Below are positions 1 through 6,503 of a DNA stretch of 8,672 bases, piece by piece. The stretch's first letter is position 1. Every line of letters begins with the position of its first letter. A program made the translations under genes and the position numbers. The notes under the pieces are model-generated. The model saw nothing but the letters and a program-made list of their open reading frames with translations, was not told the DNA's origin and searched no databases. Source of the stretch: Salinisphaera sp. UBA6602 (GTDB lineage: Bacteria > Pseudomonadota > Gammaproteobacteria > Nevskiales > Salinisphaeraceae); assembly GCA_002433465.1 (NCBI GenBank), contig DJIE01000118.1:1-8672 (forward strand), written 5' to 3'.

Positions 1-204
1 GTGCCATTCCACCCGGCTGATCGACGTACCCGCCAGTGGCGTGTCGCCCTTCGGCGATAGCGTGTCGCTGGTGTAGCGCAGGCCCTGCTGGCGCAGGGTG
101 GGCGTCTGGCTTTCGGCAATCCAGCGCCCGGCCGCCATGGCTGGCACGCATGCGCTTGCCAATAGCAGCGCAAGGATCATCGCAGGGCAACGTTTCGTCG
201 CCAT
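1..204 (-). CDS. flhE: FlhE-like periplasmic flagellar protein (5' part; runs off the left edge)
   Basis: An open frame starts at the ATG at 204 and stays open for 68 codons to the window edge, so the C-terminus is missing. FlhE is a small (about 130 aa) periplasmic protein encoded after flhB-flhA in enterics. It is linked there to the flagellar export apparatus and proton leakage. The N-terminus looks like a signal peptide: a basic MATKR, a hydrophobic stretch at residues 9-20, and likely cleavage after AMA (residues 22-24). From residue 26 the pattern G-x-W, then A-E-S, TL, G, S, LSP, PLAG and V-x-W (residues 65-67) matches E. coli FlhE as I recall it, including spacing. The start lies 10 nt after the flhA stop with only a weak ribosome binding site, so translation is probably coupled to flhA. 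Cys19 in ASAC could be read as a poor lipobox. The identification rests on a short N-terminal pattern plus position, so it is likely but not certain. Confidence 0.75.
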   Translation of the reverse strand, partial: MATKRCPAMILALLLASACVPAMAAGRWIAESQTPTLRQQGLRYTSDTLSPKGDTPLAGTSISRVEWH

Positions 205-214
205 GCGCCAGCGC

Positions 215-2299
215 CTAGCGCCCACCGATAAGCATATTCACGCGCACGCTGCGATCGTCGGGGATTTCGTTCTGCGACAGCACCACGAGCTGGCGCATGC
301 GCCGGCGTAGGAAACGGGTCAGCAACGGCCGCAGTTCGTGCTGGACCACCAGCACCGGCGGCAGTCCCCGCTCTTCCTGACGCGCGACCGAATTCTCGAC
401 CTGCTGGACGAGCGTATCGGCCAGACCCGGCTCCATGCCGCCGCCGTTGTGCAGCGCCTGCATGAGCATCTGCTCGAGCTTGGCGTCGAGCGTCATGACC
501 TCCAGCTGCGGGGCGGCCCCGTACCAGTGCTGCACGATCGAACGACCAAGCGACATCCGTACCATGGCCGTGAGTTCGTTGACGTCCTGGGTATGGCCGG
601 CGTTGCCCGCCAGCACATCCAGAATACGGCGCATATCGCGAATCGAGACATCTTCTTCGAGCAGGTTCTGCAGAATGCTCGTAATCGTGCTCAAGGGCAC
701 CAGCTTGGGCACCACGTCATCGACCAGCGCCGGATTATCGGCCTTCACCCGATCCAGCAAGGACTGGGTTTCGCTGCGCCCGAGCATGTCGCTGGCGTGC
801 TGGGCCAGCAGATGATTGATATGCGTTGCAATCACGGTCGAAGCATCGACCACCGTATAGCCCTGGACCTCGGCCTGCTCGCGATGGCCGTCCTCGATCC
901 AGACCGCCGGCAGGCCGAAGGCGGGATCGGTGCCGGCCCGGCCTTCAAGCGTGCCATGGGCCTGCCCGGGATCGATGGCCAGCCACTGGCCGGGATAGGC
1001 CTCGCCACGGCCGATTTCAACGCCGTTCAGGGCCAGGCTGTAGCTATGCGGCTGAAATTCCAGGTTGTCGCGGATATGTACCACCGGCGGCAAAAAGCCG
1101 ACTTCCTGGGCGAATTTCTTGCGTACGCCCTTGATGCGCTTGAGCAGCTCGCCATCCTGATGCGCGTCGACCAGCGGGATCAGCCGATAGCCGACCTCCA
1201 GGCTCAAGGGATCGACCAGCTGGACATCGTCCCAGCTCGCCTCCTTGGTTTCGGCGGTGATCGGGGCGGCCGGGGCCTGCTGCTCGGCCTGCGCCTGGGC
1301 GACGCGTGCCTGCTTTTGCAGATACCAGCCCAGCCCGCCCAGCAGCGCGGTGAAGAACAGGAACACCAGGTTCGGCATGCCCGGCACCAGGCCCAGCATG
1401 CCGAGCACGCCGGCCGACAGATACAGTACCTGCGGGTTGGTAAACAACTGCGCCAGCATCTGCTGGCCGACGTCCTGTTCGGTGCTCACGCGCGACACGG
1501 TCACGCCGGCCGCGGTCGAAATCACCAGCGCGGGCACCTGGGCGACCAGACCATCGCCGATGGTGAGCAGGGTATAGGTCCGGGCGGCCTCGCCGGCCGA
1601 CAGGCCGTGTTCGCCCATGCCGATGATCAGGCCGCCGATGAGGTTGATGACCATGATCAGGATGCCGGCAATGGCATCACCGCGCACGAACTTGCTGGCG
1701 CCGTCCATGGAACCGAAGAAATCGGCTTCCTGGGCGATCTCCTGACGCCGTTCCTTGGCCTGCTGTTCGTTGATCAGGCCGGCGTTGAGGTCGGCGTCGA
1801 TGGCCATCTGTTTGCCGGGCATGGCGTCGAGAGTGAAGCGCGCGCCCACCTCGGCAATACGCCCTGCACCCTTGGTGATCACCATGAAGTTGATCACGAT
1901 CAGGATGCCGAACACGACGAGACCAACCGCGAAGTTGCCCCCGACCAGAAACTGGCCAAAGGCCTCGATGACCTGGCCGGCAGCACCCGCGCCGGAATGG
2001 CCGTTCATGAGCACGACACGGGTCGACGCCACGTTCAGCGACAGCCGCAGCAGGGTGGCAAACAGCAAGACGGTAGGGAACGCCGCAAAGTCGAGCGGCT
2101 TCTTGGTGAACATGGCCACCAGCAGCACCATGATCGACAGCGCGATATTGAACGTGAAGAACAGATCCAGCACGAACGGCGGCAACGGCAGGATCATCAT
2201 CGCCATGATCATGAGGATCAGAATCGGCCCGGCCAGCATCTTGTACTGGCCGGCGCCGCCTGCCCCGAGGCGGCCGAACATCGTGTTTAAAGCGTTCAT
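215..2299 (-). CDS. flhA: Flagellar biosynthesis protein FlhA (type III export gate)
   Basis: FlhA is the large membrane component of the flagellar type III export gate. It forms a nonameric ring whose cytoplasmic domain receives substrates and chaperones and which couples export to the proton motive force. The 694-aa product is full length for the family. The N-terminal half (about residues 20-330) carries hydrophobic segments at roughly 22-42, 44-64, 118-142, 208-228, 243-263 and 290-325. The conserved cytoplasmic loop typical of the FHIPEP family is at about 147-172, with RIAEVGARF, DAMPGKQMAID and ADLNAG. The rest (about 350-694) is the soluble C-terminal domain. The ATG at 2299 overlaps the flhB stop in an ATGA (2296-2299). 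An AGGAAG at 2310-2315 lies 10 nt upstream, inside flhB, so the two are probably co-translated. A 650-codon open frame on the opposite strand is a codon-bias shadow. Confidence 0.98.
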   Translation of the reverse strand: MNALNTMFGRLGAGGAGQYKMLAGPILILMIMAMMILPLPPFVLDLFFTFNIALSIMVLLVAMFTKKPLDFAAFPTVLLFATLLRLSLNVASTRVVLMNGHSGAGAAGQVIEAFGQFLVGGNFAVGLVVFGILIVINFMVITKGAGRIAEVGARFTLDAMPGKQMAIDADLNAGLINEQQAKERRQEIAQEADFFGSMDGASKFVRGDAIAGILIMVINLIGGLIIGMGEHGLSAGEAARTYTLLTIGDGLVAQVPALVISTAAGVTVSRVSTEQDVGQQMLAQLFTNPQVLYLSAGVLGMLGLVPGMPNLVFLFFTALLGGLGWYLQKQARVAQAQAEQQAPAAPITAETKEASWDDVQLVDPLSLEVGYRLIPLVDAHQDGELLKRIKGVRKKFAQEVGFLPPVVHIRDNLEFQPHSYSLALNGVEIGRGEAYPGQWLAIDPGQAHGTLEGRAGTDPAFGLPAVWIEDGHREQAEVQGYTVVDASTVIATHINHLLAQHASDMLGRSETQSLLDRVKADNPALVDDVVPKLVPLSTITSILQNLLEEDVSIRDMRRILDVLAGNAGHTQDVNELTAMVRMSLGRSIVQHWYGAAPQLEVMTLDAKLEQMLMQALHNGGGMEPGLADTLVQQVENSVARQEERGLPPVLVVQHELRPLLTRFLRRRMRQLVVLSQNEIPDDRSVRVNMLIGGR

Positions 2300-3444
2300 G
2301 CGTTGCTGTCTTCCTCGTCCGGGTCGAGCCCGGGGGGCACGGCTATTGCCGTGGGTTTGACCGGCGGCACCCCGCCGCCCTGTTGATAGCGCTTGAGCTG
2401 GAATACCCAGGCCAGCACTTCAGCCACCGCGGTATACAGCGCGGCCGGAATTTCCGTATCCAGATCGCCGTGGCGATACAGCGCGCGTGCCAGCGGCGGC
2501 GCCTCAAGCAAGGGTACGCCCGATTCCGCCCCCAGTTCACGGATTTTGGCCGCTACATTGTCCGCGCCCTTGGCGACCACCCGCGGCGCGTTCATCTCGC
2601 CGTCGCGATAGGACAGGGCAACCGCGTAATGGGTCGGGTTGGTCACGATCACGTCGGCGGTGGGCACTTCGCTCATCATGCGTCCGCGTGCCATCGCCTG
2701 CTGCTGCTGACGGATCTTGGCCTTGAGCTGCGGATCGCCCTCGGATTCCTTGTGCTCGTCCTTGATCTCCTGGCGGCTCATGCGCAGCTTTTTGTGGTGG
2801 CTCCACAGCTGGTAAGGCACGTCGATACCCACGACCACCGTGAATGCCAACAGCATCAACGCGCAACAGGTCACGATCAGGGTGAGCGCGTGCAACAGCG
2901 CGCCGTGGCCCTGCTCCTGGGCGAGCGCCAGCAGCTGGTCGAGATGGGTATAGACAAACCAGACGGCCACCGAACCAATCAGCACCGTCTTGGCGATCGC
3001 CTTGACGAGTTCGATCAGCCCCTGGGAGGAGAAGATGCGCCCCAGGCCCTTGATAGGGTCGAGTTTCTTGGCATCGAACTTGATCGACTTGGCCGAAAAC
3101 AACCAGCCGCCGAGCAGCGTAGGCGCGAGCAGCGCAATCACAACCAGCGGCAGGGTAATGGGCGCGAGCGCGCCGAGCGTGGTCAGAACCTGAGCCCACT
3201 GATGACTCAGCAGGCGGCTGCTGTCCATCGCCATGGCGGCGTCGAAGCGCATGCTGGACTGCATGACGGTCATCATCTGCTCGCCCATCCAGCTGGACAT
3301 CAGCCATAGGCTGGCCAGCCCCACGCACAGCAGCAGAAAAGTCGCCAATTCGCGCGAACGCGGAACCTGGCCGTCCTCGCGCGCCTTTTCCAGGCGTCGC
3401 GGGGTTGCCGGTTCTGTTTTTTCCGCATCGCTTTCGTTGGACAT
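2296..3444 (-). CDS. flhB: Flagellar biosynthesis protein FlhB (export switch)
   Basis: FlhB is the inner-membrane protein that switches flagellar export from rod/hook to filament substrates. The 382-aa product is the expected length. The N-terminus has the family hallmark EKTEPATPRRLEKAREDGQV (residues 8-27). Membrane segments lie at about 33-50, 88-116, 147-166 and 184-208. The cytoplasmic domain follows from about 212. It contains the autocleavage motif NPTH at 269-272; in the family the protein cuts itself between Asn269 and Pro270, the same numbering as in Salmonella. After the cleavage site come YAVAL, PRVVAKG and the ALYRHGDLDTEIP region (321-333), then a proline/acid-rich tail. The ATG at 3444 has only a weak GAG-type ribosome site at 3451-3453, which could be hidden in a hairpin. 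It is separated from cheZ by a 160-nt gap and joined to flhA by a 4-nt overlap. Confidence 0.98.
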   Translation of the reverse strand: MSNESDAEKTEPATPRRLEKAREDGQVPRSRELATFLLLCVGLASLWLMSSWMGEQMMTVMQSSMRFDAAMAMDSSRLLSHQWAQVLTTLGALAPITLPLVVIALLAPTLLGGWLFSAKSIKFDAKKLDPIKGLGRIFSSQGLIELVKAIAKTVLIGSVAVWFVYTHLDQLLALAQEQGHGALLHALTLIVTCCALMLLAFTVVVGIDVPYQLWSHHKKLRMSRQEIKDEHKESEGDPQLKAKIRQQQQAMARGRMMSEVPTADVIVTNPTHYAVALSYRDGEMNAPRVVAKGADNVAAKIRELGAESGVPLLEAPPLARALYRHGDLDTEIPAALYTAVAEVLAWVFQLKRYQQGGGVPPVKPTAIAVPPGLDPDEEDSNA

Positions 3445-3457
3445 GCGCTACTCGAGG

Positions 3458-3487
3458 GGCCGCTGCCCATTTGAGCAGGCAACGGCC
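3458..3487 (-). repeat. Inverted repeat (hairpin) just upstream of flhB
   Basis: The arms at 3458-3467 and 3478-3487 are complementary over 10 bp, with one G-U pair when read as minus-strand RNA. The loop is 10 nt. The stem ends 13 nt before the flhB ATG. CTC at 3451-3453 and GAG at 3488-3490 could extend it across a bulge, which would pair the only Shine-Dalgarno-like GAG of flhB. There is no T run afterwards, so it does not look like an intrinsic terminator. A role in flhB mRNA stability or translation is an inference. Confidence 0.65.
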
Positions 3488-3518
3488 GAGGTTTCGAGTG
3501 GGCATTATGCAAAGCGCG

Positions 3519-3537
3519 CGCGCAATGCGATTGCGCG
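3519..3537 (-). repeat. 8-bp perfect inverted repeat in the cheZ-flhB gap
   Basis: CGCGCAAT (3519-3526) and ATTGCGCG (3530-3537) are perfect reverse complements around a 3-nt GCG centre. This could be an RNA hairpin or a dyad operator for a DNA-binding protein. On the minus strand it is followed by CGCGCTTTGCATAAT, where CATAAT (3504-3509) resembles a sigma-70 -10 box, but no matching -35 box is visible. Function unknown. Confidence 0.6.
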
Positions 3538-3566
3538 AACAGCGGCGTTAATGCGCGCTTATCGTC

Positions 3567-3598
3567 GGATGCGGGGGATGCGGGCGCCGTCGCGCCCG
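3567..3598 (-). repeat. 9-bp tandem repeat overlapping a 7-bp hairpin, just after cheZ
   Basis: GGATGCGGG occurs twice in direct tandem at 3567-3575 and 3576-3584. Overlapping it, CGGGCGC (3581-3587) and GCGCCCG (3592-3598) form a perfect 7-bp G+C stem with a 4-nt loop. The hairpin begins 6 nt past the cheZ stop codon. No U run follows it on the minus strand, so it is a poor intrinsic terminator. It could act as a 3'-end stabiliser or slow RNA polymerase. Confidence 0.6.
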
Positions 3599-3604
3599 TC
3601 TTTG

Positions 3605-4279
3605 TCAGAACCCGAGGCTGTCCAGCAGGTCGTCCACCTGTGACTGATCGGTCACGATATCGGCGTTGCCTTCGGTCTGGATCTGCGGACCGTTGAGCAA
3701 CGAGCCGTTCTCGCCGTTCTTGTCGCGTAGTTCAGCCTCGCGCCCGCGTACACGGTCTTCGGGCAGATACTGCAACAGCACGTCGATGAGCTGCTTTTCG
3801 ATATCGCGAATAACGACCACGAGTTTCTTGATCACCTGCCCGGTGAGATCCTGAAAATCCTGGGCCATCATGATGTCGTGCAGCTGGGCGCTGGTTGCCT
3901 GTGTCTGCTCCGGCACCCATTGCAGGTAGCTGCGGGTATCGCGAACGAGTTCGCGCGCGTCGGCCAACTCGATCGGCGACTCGAACCACGACTGCCAGCG
4001 CTCGTCGAGCTTGACCGCACGGTTTTCTATCTCGCTTTGCAGCGGCTGTGCGACTTCGATCGACGACAACGCCGTCTCGGCCGCCTGCTCGGTCATCGTG
4101 GCGATATAGTTGAGCCGATCACGCGCATCCGGAATGGCGTCGGCCGCTTTTTCCACCTCGCGATCGAGTCCCAGCTCGCGCATGCTTTCGTTGAGCGCGC
4201 GGGTGAGATGGCCGATACGATCGATCAGCTCCTCGGCCTGCGCGGGGGAGGCCTGTTCGGCCGAATGACTGTTTTCCAT
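3605..4279 (-). CDS. cheZ: Protein phosphatase CheZ
   Basis: CheZ speeds dephosphorylation of CheY-P and so ends the tumble signal. The 224-aa product matches the usual length (about 214 in E. coli). It is mostly helical. The catalytic helix contains [15 protein letters not shown] (138-152), in which Asp144 and Gln148 correspond to E. coli Asp143 and Gln147, the residue that positions the attacking water. The C-terminus has SLLNGPQ (193-199), a flexible linker, and the CheY-binding helix [11 protein letters not shown] (214-224), which matches the enteric protein as I recall it. The ATG at 4279 has a strong site, AGGAGAAGG (4287-4295), about 7 nt upstream. It lies 33 nt after cheY. CheZ is typical of beta- and gammaproteobacteria; its presence makes a CheC- or CheX-type phosphatase unnecessary. 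Confidence 0.98.
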   Translation of the reverse strand: MENSHSAEQASPAQAEELIDRIGHLTRALNESMRELGLDREVEKAADAIPDARDRLNYIATMTEQAAETALSSIEVAQPLQSEIENRAVKLDERWQSWFESPIELADARELVRDTRSYLQWVPEQTQATSAQLHDIMMAQDFQDLTGQVIKKLVVVIRDIEKQLIDVLLQYLPEDRVRGREAELRDKNGENGSLLNGPQIQTEGNADIVTDQSQVDDLLDSLGF

Positions 4280-4312
4280 GATGCTGCCTTCTCCTGCCCG
4301 TCGGGCACGCGC

Positions 4313-4702
4313 TTACATGCCGAGTTTGTCGAAGATCCGCTCGAGTTTTTCTTCCAGCGTCGCCGCCGAAAACGGCTTGACCACATAGCCGCTGGCGCCT
4401 GCCTGGGCCGCAGCGACGATGTTTTCCTTCTTCGCTTCGGCGGTGACCATGAGCACCGGAAGATGCTTGAGCGTATCACTGGCACGAATACGCTTGAGCA
4501 TTTCCAGCCCGTCCAGGTTGGGCATGTTCCAGTCGGAAACCACGAACTGGAACTTGCCGGTGTTGAGCTTATCCAATGCCTCGGCCCCATCTTCGGCCTC
4601 TTCGACATTGTTGTAGCCCAGTTCCTTGAGCAGATTGCGCACGATGCGGCGCATCGTGGAAAAGTCGTCGACGACGAGGAAGTTGAGGTTCTTGTCCGCC
4701 AT
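4313..4702 (-). CDS. cheY: Chemotaxis response regulator CheY
   Basis: CheY is a single-domain receiver. CheA phosphorylates it, and CheY-P binds the flagellar switch (FliM/FliN) to change rotation. The 129-aa product has exactly the E. coli length, and every key residue keeps the E. coli number: Asp12 and Asp13 (Mg2+), Asp57 (phosphorylated, in VVSDWNMP), Thr87 (in [10 protein letters not shown]), Tyr106 and Lys109 (in GYVVKPF). Long runs, such as residues 8-29, look identical to the enteric protein. This is therefore a true motor-binding CheY rather than a generic receiver. The ATG at 4702 has only a weak GAG-type ribosome site, 8 nt upstream. It is separated by 71 nt from cheB and by 33 nt from cheZ, a regulator directly followed by its phosphatase. 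Confidence 0.99.
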   Translation of the reverse strand: MADKNLNFLVVDDFSTMRRIVRNLLKELGYNNVEEAEDGAEALDKLNTGKFQFVVSDWNMPNLDGLEMLKRIRASDTLKHLPVLMVTAEAKKENIVAAAQAGASGYVVKPFSAATLEEKLERIFDKLGM

Positions 4703-4750
4703 GGCGATATCTCGGTTTGTTAACTGGCCTGTGGGTGTGTGATAGGTCGT

Positions 4751-4768
4751 GCTGGGCCTGGCCCATGC
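4751..4768 (-). repeat. Small hairpin between cheB and cheY
   Basis: TGGGC (4753-4757) and GCCCA (4761-4765) pair around a 3-nt loop, extendable by 2 bp past a bulged base. It sits a few bases past the cheB stop, in the 71-nt cheB-cheY gap. No T run follows, so termination is unlikely. It may be chance in G+C-rich DNA. Confidence 0.35.
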
Positions 4769-4773
4769 TGTGT

Positions 4774-5847
4774 TCAGATTCGCAGTGCGCGACTTTCCGG
4801 ACCGGCGAGCAGCGCCAGCGCATGGCGCGCCATCTCGTCGATCGGCACCACCGCCTGGGCCGCGCCGATGGCAATGGCTTCGCGGGGCATGCCGAAGACC
4901 ACGCAGCTGGCTTCATCCTGGGCGAGCGTGGCCGCACCGGCCTCGCGCATCCGCAAAAGCCCTTGCGCGCCATCCTTGCCCATGCCGGTCATGAGAATGC
5001 CGATCGCATTGCGCCCGGCATGTTTTGCGGCCGAGTCGAACAGTACATCGACCGAGGGCCGATGACGGTTGACCGGCGGCCCCGCCTCGAGGGCCACCAC
5101 GTAGTTCGCGCCGCTGCGCGCCAGGCGTAGATGGTTCTCGCCGCCGGGTGCGATATAGGCACGCCCGGGCAGCACCCGCTCACCGTGCTCGGCTTCCTTG
5201 ACCTGGATACGGCACAGCGAATCCATACGCTTTGCAAACGAGGCCGTGAACCCGCCCGGCATATGCTGGGTGATCAGAATCGCGGGCGCGTCGGCAGGCA
5301 GAGGTTCGAGAAACTCCCGAATCGCTTCCGTACCGCCGGTGGAGGCACCCACGATAAACAGCTTTTCGCTGGACACGCGGGGCGCGGTCAACGGCTGGGC
5401 GTCGGCAGGACGGCTGGTGGGTCGACGCAGGGTCGCCCGGGCGGCGCCGCGAATCTTTTCCACGATTTCATGGCCGCTCTGTACCAGCCCGCGGCTGAGA
5501 TCGAGCTTGGGCTTGGTCACGAAATCGACCGCGCCCAGCTCGAGCGCCTGCAGGGTGATATCCGAGCCGCGTTCGGTCAGCGACGACAGCATGATGACCG
5601 GCATGGGCCGCAGTCGCATGAGCTTGCCGAGAAAATCCAGGCCGTCCATGCGCGGCATTTCCACGTCCAGCGTGAGCACGTCGGGGTTGTGTTGTTTGAT
5701 CAACTCGCGTGCGACCAACGGATCCGGCGCGGTGGCGACCATTTCCATATCGTCTTCGTTATTGACGAGTTCGGTTACGAGCTTGCGAATGAGTGCCGAA
5801 TCGTCGACACACAGCACGCGAATGGGGCGTTGAGCAGTTTTGGTCAC
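4774..5847 (-). CDS. cheB: Chemotaxis response regulator protein-glutamate methylesterase/deamidase CheB
   Basis: CheB removes methyl groups from receptor glutamates and deamidates receptor glutamines, giving adaptation. CheA phosphorylation activates it. The 357-aa product has the two usual parts. The receiver (about 8-125) has Asp15/Asp16, phospho-acceptor Asp61 (in [11 protein letters not shown]) and Lys112 (in VTKPK). After a linker comes the methylesterase domain (about 162-350) with the triad Ser169 (GASTGG), His195 (TQHMP) and Asp292 (GMGKDGAQG), equivalent to E. coli Ser164/His190/Asp286. The start is GTG at 5847, overlapping the cheD stop as GTGA (5844-5847). An AGGAG at 5856-5860, 8 nt upstream, supports it. 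The overlap implies coupled translation with cheD. No residue looks unusual. Confidence 0.98.
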   Translation of the reverse strand: MTKTAQRPIRVLCVDDSALIRKLVTELVNNEDDMEMVATAPDPLVARELIKQHNPDVLTLDVEMPRMDGLDFLGKLMRLRPMPVIMLSSLTERGSDITLQALELGAVDFVTKPKLDLSRGLVQSGHEIVEKIRGAARATLRRPTSRPADAQPLTAPRVSSEKLFIVGASTGGTEAIREFLEPLPADAPAILITQHMPGGFTASFAKRMDSLCRIQVKEAEHGERVLPGRAYIAPGGENHLRLARSGANYVVALEAGPPVNRHRPSVDVLFDSAAKHAGRNAIGILMTGMGKDGAQGLLRMREAGAATLAQDEASCVVFGMPREAIAIGAAQAVVPIDEMARHALALLAGPESRALRI

Positions 5848-6503
5848 GAGGCCGTCTCCTTGCGCCCAGTCTGGGTCGATGCATGCGCAGGGACAACCCT
5901 GGCCGCGACCGGCAGCACGGGCACGAGCTTGTTCGCCAGCAACACATCCTGCTGGACCATGCGGCGCTCGCCGCCGCGCAGTCGACGCAGCTGTACGCGG
6001 CCGGTGGCCGGAAAATAATGCACCTGTCGGGCGCAGTCGCCCTTGAGTTCCTGGGACAGCACGGCGATACCGCAGTCGTCCAGATATTCGAGAATGAAAG
6101 CGGAATTGGCCTCACCCACACGGGCGCCCTGCATACCGCTCATGAGCATCGCGCCGCCGAATACCTTGGCTTCGATCCGCTCGCGGCGCGCGCCCTGGCG
6201 GTAGAGCGCCTCGAGCAGGGTGTCCATGGCGTAGTCGCCATAGCGCATGGACCGCGCCTCGGCGGAGTCCATCTCGGCGCCTGCCGTAGGCAGCATGAAA
6301 TGATTCAGCCCGCCGACACCGGCTACCGGGTCGCGCAGACAGGCCGCCACACAGGAGCCGAGCACCGTGGTCAGAACCACGTCGTCCCGGCTGATGGCAT
6401 ATTCGTTAGGCAGCACACGAATGGCATCCATGCCGTGACGCTGATCGAAATAGGTATGCGTCGACGCTTTCTCGATCGGCCTGCCGGACTGGCGCGCGCT
6501 CAT
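5844..6503 (-). CDS. cheD: Chemoreceptor glutamine deamidase CheD
   Basis: CheD hydrolyses selected receptor glutamines to glutamates, making them methylatable or tuning receptor activity. The 219-aa product has the Cys/His/Thr catalytic set: Thr45 and Cys51 in LTTVLGSC (44-51) and His68 in GGLNHFMLP (64-72). Their spacing (6 and 17 residues) equals that of Thermotoga CheD Thr21/Cys27/His44. Further family blocks are MRYGDYAM (86-93), KVFGGAMLM (113-121), GEANSAF (130-136) and a basic segment GGERRMV (177-183). Residues after about 190 form a variable tail. The ATG at 6503 overlaps the cheR stop as ATGA (6500-6503), with GAAGG 7 nt upstream. E. coli lacks cheD. In Bacillus it partners with CheC, but no cheC is in this window and CheZ is present instead. 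Confidence 0.97.
   Translation of the reverse strand: MSARQSGRPIEKASTHTYFDQRHGMDAIRVLPNEYAISRDDVVLTTVLGSCVAACLRDPVAGVGGLNHFMLPTAGAEMDSAEARSMRYGDYAMDTLLEALYRQGARRERIEAKVFGGAMLMSGMQGARVGEANSAFILEYLDDCGIAVLSQELKGDCARQVHYFPATGRVQLRRLRGGERRMVQQDVLLANKLVPVLPVAARVVPAHASTQTGRKETAS

Noticed and set aside
338..2290. A 650-codon open frame on the plus strand opposite flhA
   Set aside because: Its product is rich in His, Gln, Arg and Asp with no recognisable domain. It is the mirror of a G+C-biased coding frame. flhA, with full family conservation, explains this stretch.
3445..3490. Sigma-54 promoter (GG-N10-GC) before flhB
   Set aside because: The nearest GG...GC pair has the wrong spacing and no TGGCAC/TTGC context.
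2537..3505. A 322-codon minus-strand frame overlapping flhB
   Set aside because: Arg/Ala/Gly-rich shifted frame with no motif. flhB in the neighbouring frame is complete and conserved.
3504..3532. Sigma-70 promoter with CATAAT (-10) upstream of flhB
   Set aside because: No acceptable -35 hexamer at 16-18 nt spacing. Kept only as a remark in the inverted-repeat entry.
3557..3570. Sigma-28 promoter before flhB, based on GACGATAA on the minus strand
   Set aside because: The -10 half matches well (7 of 8), but the expected TAAA at 15 nt upstream is a G+C run, so the site is incomplete.
3581..3598. Intrinsic terminator after cheZ
   Set aside because: The hairpin is good, but no T run follows it on the minus strand, so termination there is not supported.
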